64,000 bases of DNA from Candidatus Planktophila vernalis (GTDB lineage Bacteria > Actinomycetota > Actinomycetes > Nanopelagicales > Nanopelagicaceae). A program made the translations under genes and the position numbers. The notes under the pieces were generated by a model. That model was not told the DNA's origin, searched no databases, and saw nothing but the letters and a program-made list of their open reading frames with translations. Positions 36,012 to 46,601 of this stretch are shown in pieces; within the stretch, counting starts at the first letter, position 1, and each line of letters begins with the position of its first letter. Location: NCBI RefSeq assembly GCF_002288185.1, contig NZ_CP016776.1, positions 248,001-312,000 of the forward strand. Direction: 5' to 3'.

Positions 36012-36023
36012 CCTTTCGAAAGG
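36012..36023. promoter_or_regulatory. Palindrome covering the ribosome site of the sugar-binding protein gene
   Basis: CCTTTCGAAAGG, a perfect 12-base palindrome, includes the AAAGG Shine-Dalgarno sequence on the minus strand. It could be an operator or an RNA hairpin that hides the ribosome site. Confidence 0.4.
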
Positions 36024-36157
36024 GATCGCACCCCTGGGCGAATCTTTTTCCACCCGGATGAGAAAGGAGCGATAGTGAAGCAAACGCTAGTGGGGATGCC
36101 CGAGTTCGTCACTCTATTTTTGGGAAAATATCACCCCATCACCTAACGATTTGATAA

Positions 36158-36171
36158 CGCTCAACTGAGCG
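36158..36171. promoter_or_regulatory. Palindrome CGCTCAACTGAGCG upstream of argS
   Basis: A near-perfect 14-base palindrome five bases upstream of the argS -10. Related palindromes occur upstream of DUF5679 (4102-4113, GCTCAATTGAGC) and atpB (50254-50263, CTCAACTGAG). Confidence 0.4.
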
Positions 36172-36176
36172 CACGA

Positions 36177-36182
36177 TAGCCT
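36177..36182 (+). promoter_or_regulatory. Leaderless -10 element (TAGCCT) for argS
   Basis: TAGCCT, six bases (TAGGCG), then GTG 36189. TTGATA (36151-36156) could be a -35 with a long, 20-base spacer. Confidence 0.6.
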
Positions 36183-36188
36183 TAGGCG

Positions 36189-37853
36189 GTGTCCACACAG
36201 GTAGAGCAGTTAGAGGCGGCGATAAAAGCCGCCCTTGAGCGAGCGTTCAAAGCTGGCTCACTATCTGGACAAATCCCGGAGGCCATCAAATTAGAGCGGC
36301 CCAAAGATCGCGACCACGGCGACTATGCAACTTCTATTGCACTTCAACTAGCAAAGCCTGCGGGCAAAAACCCCCGTGATGTTGCACAGATTATCTGTGA
36401 CCTGTTGGCTGGCACAGAAGGAATCTCAAAAGTAGATATTGCTGGCCCAGGATTTATCAACATCACTCTTAATCGTGCTGATCAAGCCGAGTTAGTTGCA
36501 ACGATTCTTAAGGCAACTAAGGATTACGGAAAGGGCAGTGCGCTCGCGGGTGTGCGGATCAATCTTGAATTCATTAGTGCTAATCCAACTGGCCCACTTC
36601 ACTTAGGTCACACACGTTGGGCAGCAGTAGGAGATTCATTAGGCCGAGTATTAAGTGCTGCCGGGGCAGATGTGAAGCGCGAGTTTTATATTAATGATCG
36701 CGGAAACCAGATGGATTTATTTGGAGCATCAGTTGAAGCAGCGGCTTTAGGTAATCCCATTCCAGAAAATGGTTATCAAGGTGCATACATTGCAGATTTA
36801 GCTAAAGAGGTTGTTGCAAGAAATGCCTCCATTACATCTTTGCCAGAAGGGAAGCGCCATCCAGCATTTCGTGAAGCTGCTTATGCCCTGCAGTTAAAAG
36901 ATCAACAGAGAGTATTAGACACATTTGGTACACATTTTGATGTCTGGTTTTCAGAGCGCTCACTACATGATCAAGGCGCAGTTGAACACGGCCTAGAAAA
37001 GCTTCGCAAACAAGGCCATGTCTTTGAAGAAGAAGGAGCTATTTGGCTGCGCACAACTGACTTTGGCGATGATAAAGATCGTGTGTTAACTAAATCTGAT
37101 GGCTCACTTACTTACTTCTCATCAGACACCGCTTATTACATCAATAAGCGCGAGCGGGGCTTTGATATCTGCATCTACATGCTGGGCGCAGATCACCATG
37201 GATATGTAGGTCGCTTAAAAGCTATTGCAGCTTGTGCTGGTGATGATCCTGAATACAACATCCATGTACTTATCGGACAGTTGGTAAAGATTATGGAAGG
37301 CGGGGAAGAGGTAAAACTCTCTAAGCGCGCCGGCACGATTATTACCTTAGAAGAGCTAGTGGAAAAAGTCGGCGTTGATGCTGCCCGCTACACATTGATT
37401 CGATACCCAGTAGACACACCTATGGTGATGGATATCGATATCTTGAAGCGCAACACCAATGAGAATCCGGTCTACTACGTTCAATACGCCCATGCTCGCA
37501 TCGCTGCTGTATTGAGAAATGCCGATGAATTGAAGATTCCTGTGGACCTTGCCGCTTTTGATTCATCGCAGTTGGTTCATGATCGTGAAAATCAATTATT
37601 AGGAGCACTAGCTGAATTTCCTCGCGTGGTGCAAAGTGCGGCTGAACTACGCCAACCTCACCGTGTTGCTCGCTACCTTGAAGAGTTAGCTGGTACGTAT
37701 CACGGTTTCTATGCCGACTGTCGTGTTCTGCCAATGGGTGAAGAAAACCCATCTCCATTACACACTGCCCGTCTATTACTCTGTGCTTCTACGAAGCAAG
37801 TTATTAAAAATGGTTTGGATTTATTGGGCGTTAGTGCACCGGAGAGGATGTAG
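36189..37853 (+). CDS. argS: Arginyl-tRNA synthetase
   Basis: 554 residues. The class I HIGH motif is HLGHTRW within ISANPTGPLHLGH, and the KMSKS-like motif is KLSKRAGT. GTG start by the leaderless pattern. It leads the argS-lysA-hom-thrC-thrB run; argS-lysA linkage is usual in Actinobacteria. Confidence 0.97.
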   Translation: MSTQVEQLEAAIKAALERAFKAGSLSGQIPEAIKLERPKDRDHGDYATSIALQLAKPAGKNPRDVAQIICDLLAGTEGISKVDIAGPGFINITLNRADQAELVATILKATKDYGKGSALAGVRINLEFISANPTGPLHLGHTRWAAVGDSLGRVLSAAGADVKREFYINDRGNQMDLFGASVEAAALGNPIPENGYQGAYIADLAKEVVARNASITSLPEGKRHPAFREAAYALQLKDQQRVLDTFGTHFDVWFSERSLHDQGAVEHGLEKLRKQGHVFEEEGAIWLRTTDFGDDKDRVLTKSDGSLTYFSSDTAYYINKRERGFDICIYMLGADHHGYVGRLKAIAACAGDDPEYNIHVLIGQLVKIMEGGEEVKLSKRAGTIITLEELVEKVGVDAARYTLIRYPVDTPMVMDIDILKRNTNENPVYYVQYAHARIAAVLRNADELKIPVDLAAFDSSQLVHDRENQLLGALAEFPRVVQSAAELRQPHRVARYLEELAGTYHGFYADCRVLPMGEENPSPLHTARLLLCASTKQVIKNGLDLLGVSAPERM

Positions 37854-37855
37854 GT

Positions 37856-39163
37856 ATGTGGTCCTCTCACGTTAAGACTGGCGCAGAGTTAACAATCTCA
37901 TCCATTCCAGCTACTGCCTTAGCCAAAGAATTTGGCACACCAGCATTCATCATGGATGAGGCCGATTTTAGAGAACGCGCAAGTGCATGGAATACGGCTC
38001 TTGCTTACGCTTTTGGAAGCAATACTGGAACTGTTTATTACGCAGCTAAAGCCTTTATATGCGTTGAAGTTGCCCGTTGGATTAAAGATATTGGTATCGG
38101 CATTGATGTCTGCACAGGTGGGGAGTTAGCAGTAGCTCTTAAGGGTGGAATTGATCCTGCAAAGATTGAAGTACATGGAAACAATAAATCTCTAGCTGAA
38201 ATTGAAAAGGCTGTATCAGTCGGCGTTGGAACAATCGTTATCGATTCACTCTATGAAATAGAGCGTGTTGCCGCTGCTGCCACTAAGCATGGCGTTGTTC
38301 AAAAAGTCTTGCTTCGTTTAACCCCTGGAATTGAAGCCCACACCCATGAATCAATTGCCACAGCCCATGAAGATGTGAAGTTTGGTTTTTCAATTGCAAG
38401 TGGTGCTGCATGGAGTGCAATTGCCCAAGTTCGCACACATGCATCCCTAGAATTGCGCGGCTTCCATGCCCATATTGGTTCGCAGATTTTTGAAAATGAT
38501 TCCTTTGAAATCAGCGCTCAGCGTCTTATTGAACTTCTAGCTAAGTACCGTGATGAATATTCGACCGAACTTCCTGAACTGGATTTAGGCGGGGGATATG
38601 GGATTGCTTATTTGCCTGGAGAGAACTCTTTAGATCCAGCATCAACGATGAAAGATTTAGCGAAAGTTGTTACTGCACAGTGCGCAGCCCACAAACTTGC
38701 TATCCCACGTATTTCAATTGAACCAGGCCGAGCAATTGTTGGTCCAACAATGTTCACACTCTATGAAGTTGGAACAGTTAAAGATGTCACGTTAGAAAAC
38801 GGTGCAATTCGCCGCTATGTCTCTGTTGATGGTGGCATGAGCGATAATTTGCGCCCAGCTTTATACGATGCTCAATACTTTGCAGCGCTAGCTAATCGCA
38901 CCAGCAGCGCCCCTAAGGTTTCTTCACGCATCGTCGGTAAGCACTGTGAAACGGGCGATATTGTGATTCGGGAAATTGATTTAGAAAATGACATTGTTCC
39001 TGGAGATTTATTGGCCACCCCAGCAACGGGTGCATATGGGCGCAGTATGGCAACTAATTACAATCACGTGCCACGGCCACCAGTAGTTGCAGTAAAAGAT
39101 GGAAAAGCCCGCGTGATTCTGCGCCGTGAGACTGAAGCTGATCTGTTAGGGCTAGATATTTAA
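37856..39163 (+). CDS. lysA: Diaminopimelate decarboxylase
   Basis: 435 residues, PLP enzyme of fold type III. The PLP lysine is in YYAAKAF; HAHIGSQIF, the glycine-rich LGGGYGIAY and the substrate cysteine region GKHCETGD are all present. It makes L-lysine from meso-diaminopimelate. Its start is two bases after argS, so the two are coupled. Confidence 0.97.
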   Translation: MWSSHVKTGAELTISSIPATALAKEFGTPAFIMDEADFRERASAWNTALAYAFGSNTGTVYYAAKAFICVEVARWIKDIGIGIDVCTGGELAVALKGGIDPAKIEVHGNNKSLAEIEKAVSVGVGTIVIDSLYEIERVAAAATKHGVVQKVLLRLTPGIEAHTHESIATAHEDVKFGFSIASGAAWSAIAQVRTHASLELRGFHAHIGSQIFENDSFEISAQRLIELLAKYRDEYSTELPELDLGGGYGIAYLPGENSLDPASTMKDLAKVVTAQCAAHKLAIPRISIEPGRAIVGPTMFTLYEVGTVKDVTLENGAIRRYVSVDGGMSDNLRPALYDAQYFAALANRTSSAPKVSSRIVGKHCETGDIVIREIDLENDIVPGDLLATPATGAYGRSMATNYNHVPRPPVVAVKDGKARVILRRETEADLLGLDI

Positions 39164-39197
39164 CGCCGTTACAGGCATCTGTGAAAGAATAGCCCGC

Positions 39198-40493
39198 ATG
39201 AGTGCAGAGCTAAAGACAATATCTATTGGAATGCTCGGCTGCGGTGTTGTCGGCAGCCAAGTTGCTCGCCTGCTCCAATCTGATGAGCAAGAGCTCTCTG
39301 AACGCTCAGGTGCGCTACTTGTCCTTAAAAAGATTGGTGTGCGTAGCAACGCTGCCCGCGAAGGTATTAATCCTTCAATGATTACTACAGATTTGAATTC
39401 AATTGTTAATGATCCAGAGATCAACATTGTTATTGAAGTAATGGGTGGCATTGAGCCAGCCCGCACATTAATCCTAGAAGCGATCAAGAATAAGAAATCT
39501 GTGATTACTGCAAATAAAGCTTTGCTTGCAACACATGGGCATGAGCTCTTCAATGCAGCCGATGCGGCAAAGGTAGATCTTTACTATGAAGCAGCGGTCG
39601 CAGGTGCGATTCCAATTATTCGCTCAATGCGTGAATCACTTGCTGGTGATCAAATTACTCGCGTGATGGGAATTGTTAACGGAACAACTAACTACATTCT
39701 CACAAAGATGCATGAAGAGGGCCGCGCCTTTAACGATGTATTAAAAGAGGCACAATCACTTGGTTATGCCGAAGCAGACCCCACTGCAGATATTGAAGGA
39801 CACGATGCTGCAGCTAAAGCTGCCTTACTAGCTAGCCTTGCTTTCCACAGCACTGTGACAATTGATGAGGTTTATTGCGAAGGTATTACAGGAATTTCTA
39901 TCGATGATGTTAATGCTGCCAAGGCAATGGGCTCAGTGATCAAACTACTTGCCATTGCAGAACTCACTGTTAAGGACGAGATCTCAGTGCGCGTGCACCC
40001 AGTGATGCTTCCTAATTCTCATCCATTGGCATCAGTTCGAAATGCTTTCAACGCCGTCTATGTTGAGTCAGAGGCAGCAGGACAACTCATGTTCTATGGC
40101 CGCGGGGCGGGCGGTGCACCAACTGCATCTGCAATCTTGGGTGACTTAGTTGCTGTTACACGCCACCGTGCATATTCAACTGTTGGCTATGGAGAATCTG
40201 ACTATGCCGACCTTGATATCGCACCGGTTGGAGATGTGAAATCACAGTTCTTTGTTCGCTTGCATGTGGCTGATAAGTCAGGTGTTTTGGCGGCAATTGC
40301 ACAGGTATTTGCTAGCGAGAAAATCTCTATCCAAACTGTGCGCCAAGCAGGACTAGGTAGTGATGCTGAACTAGTCGTTGTCACACATGCTGCAACTGAA
40401 TCATCTCTTAAGGGCTGCATCAAGAAGTTAACTGACATGGACATTGTCAGCAAAGTTGAATCTGTAATCCGTGTTGAAGGAGTAGTTGCCTAA
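39198..40493 (+). CDS. hom: Homoserine dehydrogenase with ACT domain
   Basis: 431 residues. The NAD(P) site is IGMLGCGVVGSQVARLL; GTTNYILTKMHEEGR and EADPTADIEGHDAAAKAALLASL form the catalytic region. A C-terminal ACT domain (about residues 350-430) indicates feedback control by threonine. The stop is followed immediately by thrC. Confidence 0.97.
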   Translation: MSAELKTISIGMLGCGVVGSQVARLLQSDEQELSERSGALLVLKKIGVRSNAAREGINPSMITTDLNSIVNDPEINIVIEVMGGIEPARTLILEAIKNKKSVITANKALLATHGHELFNAADAAKVDLYYEAAVAGAIPIIRSMRESLAGDQITRVMGIVNGTTNYILTKMHEEGRAFNDVLKEAQSLGYAEADPTADIEGHDAAAKAALLASLAFHSTVTIDEVYCEGITGISIDDVNAAKAMGSVIKLLAIAELTVKDEISVRVHPVMLPNSHPLASVRNAFNAVYVESEAAGQLMFYGRGAGGAPTASAILGDLVAVTRHRAYSTVGYGESDYADLDIAPVGDVKSQFFVRLHVADKSGVLAAIAQVFASEKISIQTVRQAGLGSDAELVVVTHAATESSLKGCIKKLTDMDIVSKVESVIRVEGVVA

Positions 40494-41579
40494 ATGGGAA
40501 TCTTTGGAAACAAGATGAGTGGAGCCCATCAATGGCGCGGAGTTATTGAGGAATACCGCCATCGCTTACCTGTGAGTGCAAAAACTCCTATTGTTTCTTT
40601 GCGTGAAGGTGGCACACCACTTATTTATGCATGCAACCTTTCAGAATTACTGGGCAACAACGTATGGATCAAATACGAGGGTTTAAACCCAACCGGTTCA
40701 TTTAAAGATCGCGGAATGACAATGGCTATTTCAAAGGCAGCAGAAGATGGTGCCAAAGCTGTTATCTGTGCATCAACTGGAAATACATCTGCTTCAGCTG
40801 CGGCCTATGCCGTTAAAGCTGGCATGGTTCCAGCGGTTTTGATTCCTAAAGGAAAGATTGCAATGGGCAAGTTAGCTCAAGCAGTTATCCACGACTCAAC
40901 AATTTTGCAGGTCAATGGCAACTTTGATGATTGCTTAACTCTTGCTCGCGAACTATCTGAGAACTATCCAGTTGCACTTGTTAACTCAGTTAATCCTTAT
41001 CGCATTGAAGGACAAAAGACGGCCGCCTTTGAAGTTGTGGACATGTTGGGAAAGGCTCCTGATATTCACGCACTTCCTGTTGGCAATGCTGGAAACATCA
41101 CTGCTTATTGGAAGGGTTATAAGGAGTATTACAAGGATTCCATGTCATCACAGTTGCCACAGATGTATGGTTTTCAAGCTGCCGGTGCTGCTCCGATTGT
41201 TAAGGGCAAGATCGTTAAGAACCCAGACACCATTGCAACAGCTATTCGCATTGGTAATCCTGCTTCTTGGGCCCAAGCCGTTGAAGCTCGTGATGTTTCA
41301 GGCGGTGTGATTGATTCAGTCACAGATAAAGAGATTTTGTCTGCCTACCGTCTAATTGCAGCTAAAGAGGGAATCTTCGTTGAGCCTTCATCTGCTGCTG
41401 GTTTAGCAGGACTTATTAAGTATAAAAAGGCTGGAAAGCTACCTAAAGATAAGACAATCGTAATTACTGTTACTGGCCATGGCTTGAAAGATATTCCTTA
41501 TGCACTTGAATCTGCAAAAAAGCCAGTTGTTGTTCCAGTCAATGTTAAGGCTGCAGCAAAAGCCTTGGGTCTTTCTTAA
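40494..41579 (+). CDS. thrC: Threonine synthase
   Basis: 361 residues, PLP enzyme. The PLP lysine is in [25 protein letters not shown] and [18 protein letters not shown] are family motifs of the short class. ATG abuts the hom stop. Confidence 0.97.
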   Translation: MGIFGNKMSGAHQWRGVIEEYRHRLPVSAKTPIVSLREGGTPLIYACNLSELLGNNVWIKYEGLNPTGSFKDRGMTMAISKAAEDGAKAVICASTGNTSASAAAYAVKAGMVPAVLIPKGKIAMGKLAQAVIHDSTILQVNGNFDDCLTLARELSENYPVALVNSVNPYRIEGQKTAAFEVVDMLGKAPDIHALPVGNAGNITAYWKGYKEYYKDSMSSQLPQMYGFQAAGAAPIVKGKIVKNPDTIATAIRIGNPASWAQAVEARDVSGGVIDSVTDKEILSAYRLIAAKEGIFVEPSSAAGLAGLIKYKKAGKLPKDKTIVITVTGHGLKDIPYALESAKKPVVVPVNVKAAAKALGLS

Positions 41580-41588
41580 GAGTTCATC

Positions 41589-42518
41589 ATGAAGCCAACA
41601 TTTAAAGCACAACCCATGCAGGTGCAAGTGCCTGCAACGAGTGCAAACTTAGGACCTGGCTTTGATTGCCTTGGTTTAGCTCTGAGCATGTTTGATCGCT
41701 ATATCGCTCAAGTTCAAGATGAACCAGGCGTTGATGTTGATGTCACTGGTGAAGGCGCTGATGATGTTGCAAGAAATGAAAAGAATTTAGTCATTAAGGC
41801 GATGTATAAAGGTTTTGAATTCCTTGGTGGTAAGCCTCGCGGTATTGCACTTCGCCAACTCAATGTCATTCCACATGGTCGTGGCCTTGGATCATCTGCC
41901 AGTGCAATTGTTGGTGGTTTATCCCTTGCTCGTGCATTAGTTCTAGGTGGCAATGAGCGAATGTCAGATGAGGCGATGTTAGTTCTTGCCAATGAAATGG
42001 AAGGGCACCCTGATAACGTTGCAACAGCAATTTATGGTGGTGCAAATATTGCTTGGCAGGATATGCAACGCGGTGCAATGGTTGCCCAATCGGTTCACAT
42101 TGAAGTTGATGCCAGAATTGGTGCACTTGCCTTTATCCCAGCAACTTCAGTTGCAACATCAAAGGCCCGCAAGATGCTTCCAGAGTCAATTGCGCATCGT
42201 GATGCGGTTCGAAACTCATCAAATGCAGCGCTATTAGTGCATGCATTAGCCCAGCGCCCAGATCTGCTTCACACTGCCACACAAGATTTCTTGCATCAGT
42301 CATATCGCAAAGAGGCCATGCCACAATCTTTTGCCCTGCTGACAAAGCTTCGCAATGCCGGTGTTGCTGCATTTATTTCAGGTGCTGGACCAACTGTTTT
42401 GGTTCTTCACACTGGTGGCCCAAGTGAGGCTGAAGAACTACGCAGAGCTGCAGGAGATAAATTCACTGCAACTGAACTTGGTATCTCTCGCTCAGGTGCC
42501 AGCGTAGTTTCTGCATAA
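41589..42518 (+). CDS. thrB: Homoserine kinase
   Basis: 309 residues, GHMP kinase. The ATP loop is PHGRGLGSSASAIVGG; the N-terminal VQVPATSANLGPGFDCLGLAL is diagnostic. It phosphorylates homoserine for ThrC. It ends the amino-acid operon. Confidence 0.97.
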   Translation: MKPTFKAQPMQVQVPATSANLGPGFDCLGLALSMFDRYIAQVQDEPGVDVDVTGEGADDVARNEKNLVIKAMYKGFEFLGGKPRGIALRQLNVIPHGRGLGSSASAIVGGLSLARALVLGGNERMSDEAMLVLANEMEGHPDNVATAIYGGANIAWQDMQRGAMVAQSVHIEVDARIGALAFIPATSVATSKARKMLPESIAHRDAVRNSSNAALLVHALAQRPDLLHTATQDFLHQSYRKEAMPQSFALLTKLRNAGVAAFISGAGPTVLVLHTGGPSEAEELRRAAGDKFTATELGISRSGASVVSA

Positions 42519-42529
42519 TTCTGGAGATT

Positions 42530-42559
42530 TTGCCTATTAGCGCCCCCGGGTGCTAACCT
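42530..42559 (+). promoter_or_regulatory. Candidate rho promoter
   Basis: TTGCCT (42530-42535), an 18-base spacer, then TAACCT (42554-42559). It leaves a leader of about 110 bases before the rho ATG, long enough for the autoregulation known for rho in other bacteria. Confidence 0.4.
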
Positions 42560-42677
42560 TAGGACATCTGAACGGTCCTTCTCTAGCGGCCAGCAACACA
42601 TCAGGTAAATCTAAAAAAACATCCACGGCTTAACGGGATATATCTAAAACCTGTTGACCTATATAGAAAAGAAACAC

Positions 42678-44246
42678 ATGACAACAGAAATTGAACCTGT
42701 ACGTTCGAATAGTCCTGAGCTTTCTGCAATGACCCTGCCTAAGTTAAAGACAGTTGCAACACAACTAGGTGTAGATGGCGCAGCAAAGATGAAGAAGGAC
42801 GATCTTGTAGAGGCGATCGCTGATTTACAGGCTAAGAACCGCGAAGCTGCAAAAGCTGAACGCGAAGCCCGCCGCGAAGCCCGCAATAAGAGCAAGAAGG
42901 AAGCCAAGAGCTCTAACAACTCTGCTTCAAATGAAGATTCAGATGATGATGGCGAAGATTCACCACCACAGAGCAACACCGAACGCGGAAACCGCAACGA
43001 GCGCTTTGATCGCAATGACCGCCATGCGCGTGGACGTGATCGCAACCGTGATCGCAACCGTGACCGTGGACCACGCGAAGAACGTGAACCAGTAATTGGT
43101 GAAGACGACGTCTTGGTACCAGTAGGTGGCTTACTCGATATTCTCGATAGCTATGCATTTATTCGCACAGCTGGTTACCTTCCAGGACCTAACGATGTCT
43201 ATGTTTCATTGCAGCAAGTGCGCAAAAACGGACTCCGCAAGGGCGATGTTGTAACTGGCCAGGTTCGCCAACCTCGTGAGGGTGAAACTAAGCAGAAGTT
43301 CAACGCACTTATTACTCTTGAAACAGTTAATGGAATGACTCCGGAAGAAGCGCGCAATCGCGTTGAATTCGGCAAGTTGACTCCTCTTTATCCTCAGGAG
43401 CGCTTGCGCCTTGAGACTGAGCCAAATGTATTGACCACCCGTGTTATCGATTTGATTGCACCCATTGGTAAAGGTCAGCGCGGACTTATTGTTTCGCCTC
43501 CTAAGGCTGGTAAGACAATGGTTTTGCAGTCAATTGCTAACGCAATCACAACAAATAACCCAGAGTGTCACTTGATGGTTGTTCTAGTTGATGAGCGTCC
43601 AGAAGAAGTTACAGATATGCAGCGCTCAGTTAAGGGTGAAGTTATTGCTTCAACTTTCGACCGCCCAGCAGATGACCACACAACAATTGCAGAACTTGCA
43701 ATCGAGCGCGCAAAGCGTCTTGTTGAACTAGGTCACGATGTAGTTGTTCTTCTTGACTCAATCACTCGTTTGGGCCGTGCATACAACATCGCAGCCCCAG
43801 CATCAGGTCGAATTCTCTCTGGTGGTGTTGATTCAGCAGCTCTCTATCCACCTAAGAAGTTCTTTGGTGCTGCTCGTAATATTGAAGATGGCGGATCACT
43901 CACGATTCTTGCAACAGCACTTGTTGACACAGGTTCTCGTATGGATGAAGTTATTTTCGAAGAGTTCAAGGGAACTGGAAACATGGAGCTCATCCTTGAT
44001 CGTAAGATGGCTGATAAGCGCATCTTCCCTGCGGTTAACGTTGTTGCATCTGGAACACGTAAGGAAGAAATCCTTATGGGTTCAGAAGAACTCAATATTG
44101 TTTGGAAACTCCGTCGTGTTCTTCACGCACTTGAGCCACAAGCAGCACTTGAACTTCTTCTTGAGAAGATGAAGGGCACTAAGTCCAACGTCGAATTCTT
44201 GATGCAAATCCAGAAGACAACGTCAGGTCCTGACGACTCAAAGTAA
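42678..44246 (+). CDS. rho: Transcription termination factor Rho
   Basis: 522 residues. After a Rho-N domain ([14 protein letters not shown]) comes an actinobacterial insert of about 90 residues, first Ala/Arg/Lys-rich and acidic, then Arg/Asp/Asn repeats, which is thought to bind RNA. The RNA-binding and ATPase core follow, with Walker [13 protein letters not shown] and Walker [12 protein letters not shown] use ATG 42678; an upstream frame to 42654 lacks support. Confidence 0.96.
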   Translation: MTTEIEPVRSNSPELSAMTLPKLKTVATQLGVDGAAKMKKDDLVEAIADLQAKNREAAKAEREARREARNKSKKEAKSSNNSASNEDSDDDGEDSPPQSNTERGNRNERFDRNDRHARGRDRNRDRNRDRGPREEREPVIGEDDVLVPVGGLLDILDSYAFIRTAGYLPGPNDVYVSLQQVRKNGLRKGDVVTGQVRQPREGETKQKFNALITLETVNGMTPEEARNRVEFGKLTPLYPQERLRLETEPNVLTTRVIDLIAPIGKGQRGLIVSPPKAGKTMVLQSIANAITTNNPECHLMVVLVDERPEEVTDMQRSVKGEVIASTFDRPADDHTTIAELAIERAKRLVELGHDVVVLLDSITRLGRAYNIAAPASGRILSGGVDSAALYPPKKFFGAARNIEDGGSLTILATALVDTGSRMDEVIFEEFKGTGNMELILDRKMADKRIFPAVNVVASGTRKEEILMGSEELNIVWKLRRVLHALEPQAALELLLEKMKGTKSNVEFLMQIQKTTSGPDDSK

Positions 44247-44258
44247 GCGTAAATTTCG

Positions 44259-44311
44259 TAAATCGCGGGCCATCGCCTACGATTTAGCCCTGTTAACCAA
44301 GCCGTTTGGTT
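44259..44311 (+). promoter_or_regulatory. Structured leader of rpmE
   Basis: Two hairpins precede the gene: TAAATCG (44259-44265) with CGATTTA (44280-44286), and AACCAA (44295-44300) with TTGGTT (44306-44311). An L31 ribosomal-protein leader is one explanation; this is not verified. Confidence 0.4.
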
Positions 44312-44349
44312 CACCCGTGAGGGACCCAAACATTAAAGAAGGAACAACC

Positions 44350-44565
44350 ATGAAGCCAGAGATCCACCCAGAGTACAAAGAGACCCAAGTGACGTGTGGT
44401 TGCGGTGAGAAGTTTGTTACCCGCTCAACTGTTGCAAGCGGTTCAATCTATGTTGAAGTCTGTTCTGTATGCCACCCGTTCTACACCGGCAAGCAGCGCA
44501 TCCTTGATACTGGTGGTCGTGTAGCTAAGTTCGAAGAGCGCTTCGGTAAAAAAGAAGCTAAGTAG
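44350..44565 (+). CDS. rpmE: Ribosomal protein bL31
   Basis: 71 residues. It has the zinc-binding cysteines (CGCG and CSVC of [13 protein letters not shown]), so this is the zinc-containing (C+) form. I chose ATG 44350 with GAAGGAAC upstream; the frame to 44317 adds non-family residues. Confidence 0.96.
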   Translation: MKPEIHPEYKETQVTCGCGEKFVTRSTVASGSIYVEVCSVCHPFYTGKQRILDTGGRVAKFEERFGKKEAK

Positions 44566-44576
44566 CTTTCTAAAGA

Positions 44577-44618
44577 AACCGCATCGCAGCCTTAACGGTT
44601 GCGGTCGCGGTTTTTTTA
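44577..44618 (+). terminator. Rho-independent terminator after rpmE
   Basis: An AACCGC...GCGGTT stem with inner pairing is followed by a run of seven T residues. Confidence 0.8.
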
Positions 44619-44663
44619 TTTCCCAAAAGATGATTTCCAACTAGAAAAGATAAGGAGAAGCCA

Positions 44664-45746
44664 ATGACTAGTGATCGCTTTGCATCCGCCCATGAAATGG
44701 TGCGCGAATACGCAGAACTTGAAGCAAAGATGGCTGATCCTTCCATCCATGAAGATCAAAACAACGCTCGCAAACTTGGACGCCGTTATGCCCAACTTGG
44801 TCCAGTCGTTGCAGGCTTTAAAGCGTGGAAATCTGCAGAAGATGATTTAGCGGCAGGTAAAGAGTTAGCGGCAGTGGATGCTGATTTTGCTTCTGAGATT
44901 CCAGCGCTAGAGGCAACGTGCGCGGCAGCTGCTGAAAAGCTAGAGGAGCTTTTATTGCCACGTGATCCTAATGATGATCGTGATGTGATTTTGGAAGTGA
45001 AAGCTGGTGCTGGCGGAGATGAGTCAGCAATCTTTGCTGGTGATTTACTGCGCATGTATATGCGTTATGCAGAAAAGCACAATTGGAAAGTAGAAGTTAT
45101 TGATGCCACTGAAAGCGAAATGGGTGGCTATAAAGATATTTCTGTTGCCGTTAAATCAAAGGGAACGGCAGCACCTGGAGAATCTCCTTATGCACGTTTG
45201 AAATTTGAAGGTGGAGTTCACCGCGTGCAGCGCGTGCCAGAGACTGAAAGTGCTGGACGTATCCACACTTCTGCTGCCGGTGTATTGATTTTGCCTGAAG
45301 CAGAAGAAGTAGATGTTGAGCTCAATATGAACGATGTGCGCGTGGATGTTTATCGCTCATCAGGTCCTGGCGGACAATCTGTTAATACAACTGACTCTGC
45401 TGTGCGATTAACTCACGTTCCAACGGGAATTGTGGTCTCTTGTCAGAATGAAAAGAGCCAACTACAAAATAAAGAATCAGCGCTTCGAATTTTACGTGCC
45501 CGTCTTTTAGCCGATGCCCAAGAAAAGGCTGAAGCTGCAGCATCTGCTGAGCGAAAGAGCCAAGTGCGCACAGTTGATCGCTCAGAGCGCATCCGCACTT
45601 ACAACTACCCAGAAAATAGAATCAGTGATCACCGTGTGAACTACAAAGCTAATAACTTAGATGCGGTTATGAATGGCGATTTGGACGACATGATTCAAGC
45701 TCTATTGGATGCAGATAAAGCTGCACGTTTGGCAAGCACGAACTAA
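44664..45746 (+). CDS. prfA: Peptide chain release factor 1
   Basis: 360 residues; reads UAA and UAG. GGQ is in [20 protein letters not shown], and the stop-codon tripeptide region reads [25 protein letters not shown] precedes ATG. It is followed four bases later by prmC, whose product methylates the GGQ glutamine of both factors. Confidence 0.97.
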   Translation: MTSDRFASAHEMVREYAELEAKMADPSIHEDQNNARKLGRRYAQLGPVVAGFKAWKSAEDDLAAGKELAAVDADFASEIPALEATCAAAAEKLEELLLPRDPNDDRDVILEVKAGAGGDESAIFAGDLLRMYMRYAEKHNWKVEVIDATESEMGGYKDISVAVKSKGTAAPGESPYARLKFEGGVHRVQRVPETESAGRIHTSAAGVLILPEAEEVDVELNMNDVRVDVYRSSGPGGQSVNTTDSAVRLTHVPTGIVVSCQNEKSQLQNKESALRILRARLLADAQEKAEAAASAERKSQVRTVDRSERIRTYNYPENRISDHRVNYKANNLDAVMNGDLDDMIQALLDADKAARLASTN

Positions 45747-45750
45747 GTAC

Positions 45751-46599
45751 ATGGAGATTAAGAGCCTGCTTCGTGTTGCTAAAGCACAGTTAGCAGAATC
45801 AGGCATAAGTGAAGTAGATGCTGAACACTTGCTTGCCCATGTTCTTGGTTTATCGCGAATGGATCTCCATAACTCAGTTTTAATCGAATCTACTCTTGCC
45901 ACCATAAGTGATCTGGATGTGATTGAAGAGCAATTTTTCACTCTCCTTGATCGCAGACTTAATCACGAACCATTGCAATATCTCACTGGTGTTGCACCAT
46001 TTCGTTACCTGGAAATTGAAGTGGGATCTGGAGTTTTGGTGCCACGTCCTGAATCTGAATTACTAGTTGAAGCTGTCTTGCAACACATCGCTAACTTGCC
46101 AGCACCTGTCAGTGTTATTGATTTGGGTGCAGGATCTGGGGCGCTCTCACTGGCAATTGCAACTGAAGCACCATCTTCTCGAGTAATTGCAGTGGAGAAA
46201 TCACCAGAGGCGCTAGTTTGGCTCAAGAAAAACGTCTCAGTTATTGCCGAAAACGTTCGAGTTGTTGAAGGCGATGTTGCTGATGTTTTGCCAGGTGTTA
46301 AGTGCGATGTTGTCATTGCTAATCCACCATACATTCCAGATTCACAGACCTTGCCACGAGATGTGGCCGGCTTTGAGCCTCATATCGCCCTTTTTGGCGG
46401 GCCAACTGGAATGGAACTTCCACGCATCTTTATTCAAGCTGCCGCCAGATTGTTAAAACCTGCAGGGGTATTGGTTATCGAACATACAGAAGAGCAGGCA
46501 ATTGCAATTGCAGGGGAGTTAGCCGTAGATTTCGAAGATATTGCACTCCATGATGACCTAGTGGGTCGTCCCCGTTGGACTAGTGCGGTGAGGAGGTAA
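45751..46599 (+). CDS. prmC: Release factor glutamine methyltransferase
   Basis: 282 residues. The S-adenosylmethionine site is VIDLGAGSGALSLAIA and the catalytic NPPY is in VVIANPPYIPDS. ATG 45751 is four bases after prfA; a longer frame from 45709 would overlap prfA. Confidence 0.96.
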   Translation: MEIKSLLRVAKAQLAESGISEVDAEHLLAHVLGLSRMDLHNSVLIESTLATISDLDVIEEQFFTLLDRRLNHEPLQYLTGVAPFRYLEIEVGSGVLVPRPESELLVEAVLQHIANLPAPVSVIDLGAGSGALSLAIATEAPSSRVIAVEKSPEALVWLKKNVSVIAENVRVVEGDVADVLPGVKCDVVIANPPYIPDSQTLPRDVAGFEPHIALFGGPTGMELPRIFIQAAARLLKPAGVLVIEHTEEQAIAIAGELAVDFEDIALHDDLVGRPRWTSAVRR

Positions 46600-46601
46600 T
46601 C

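Noticed and set aside
43030-43075. CRISPR-like or tandem repeat in rho
   Set aside because: The repeats are short Arg/Asp/Asn codon repeats inside the actinobacterial Rho insert, without spacers.
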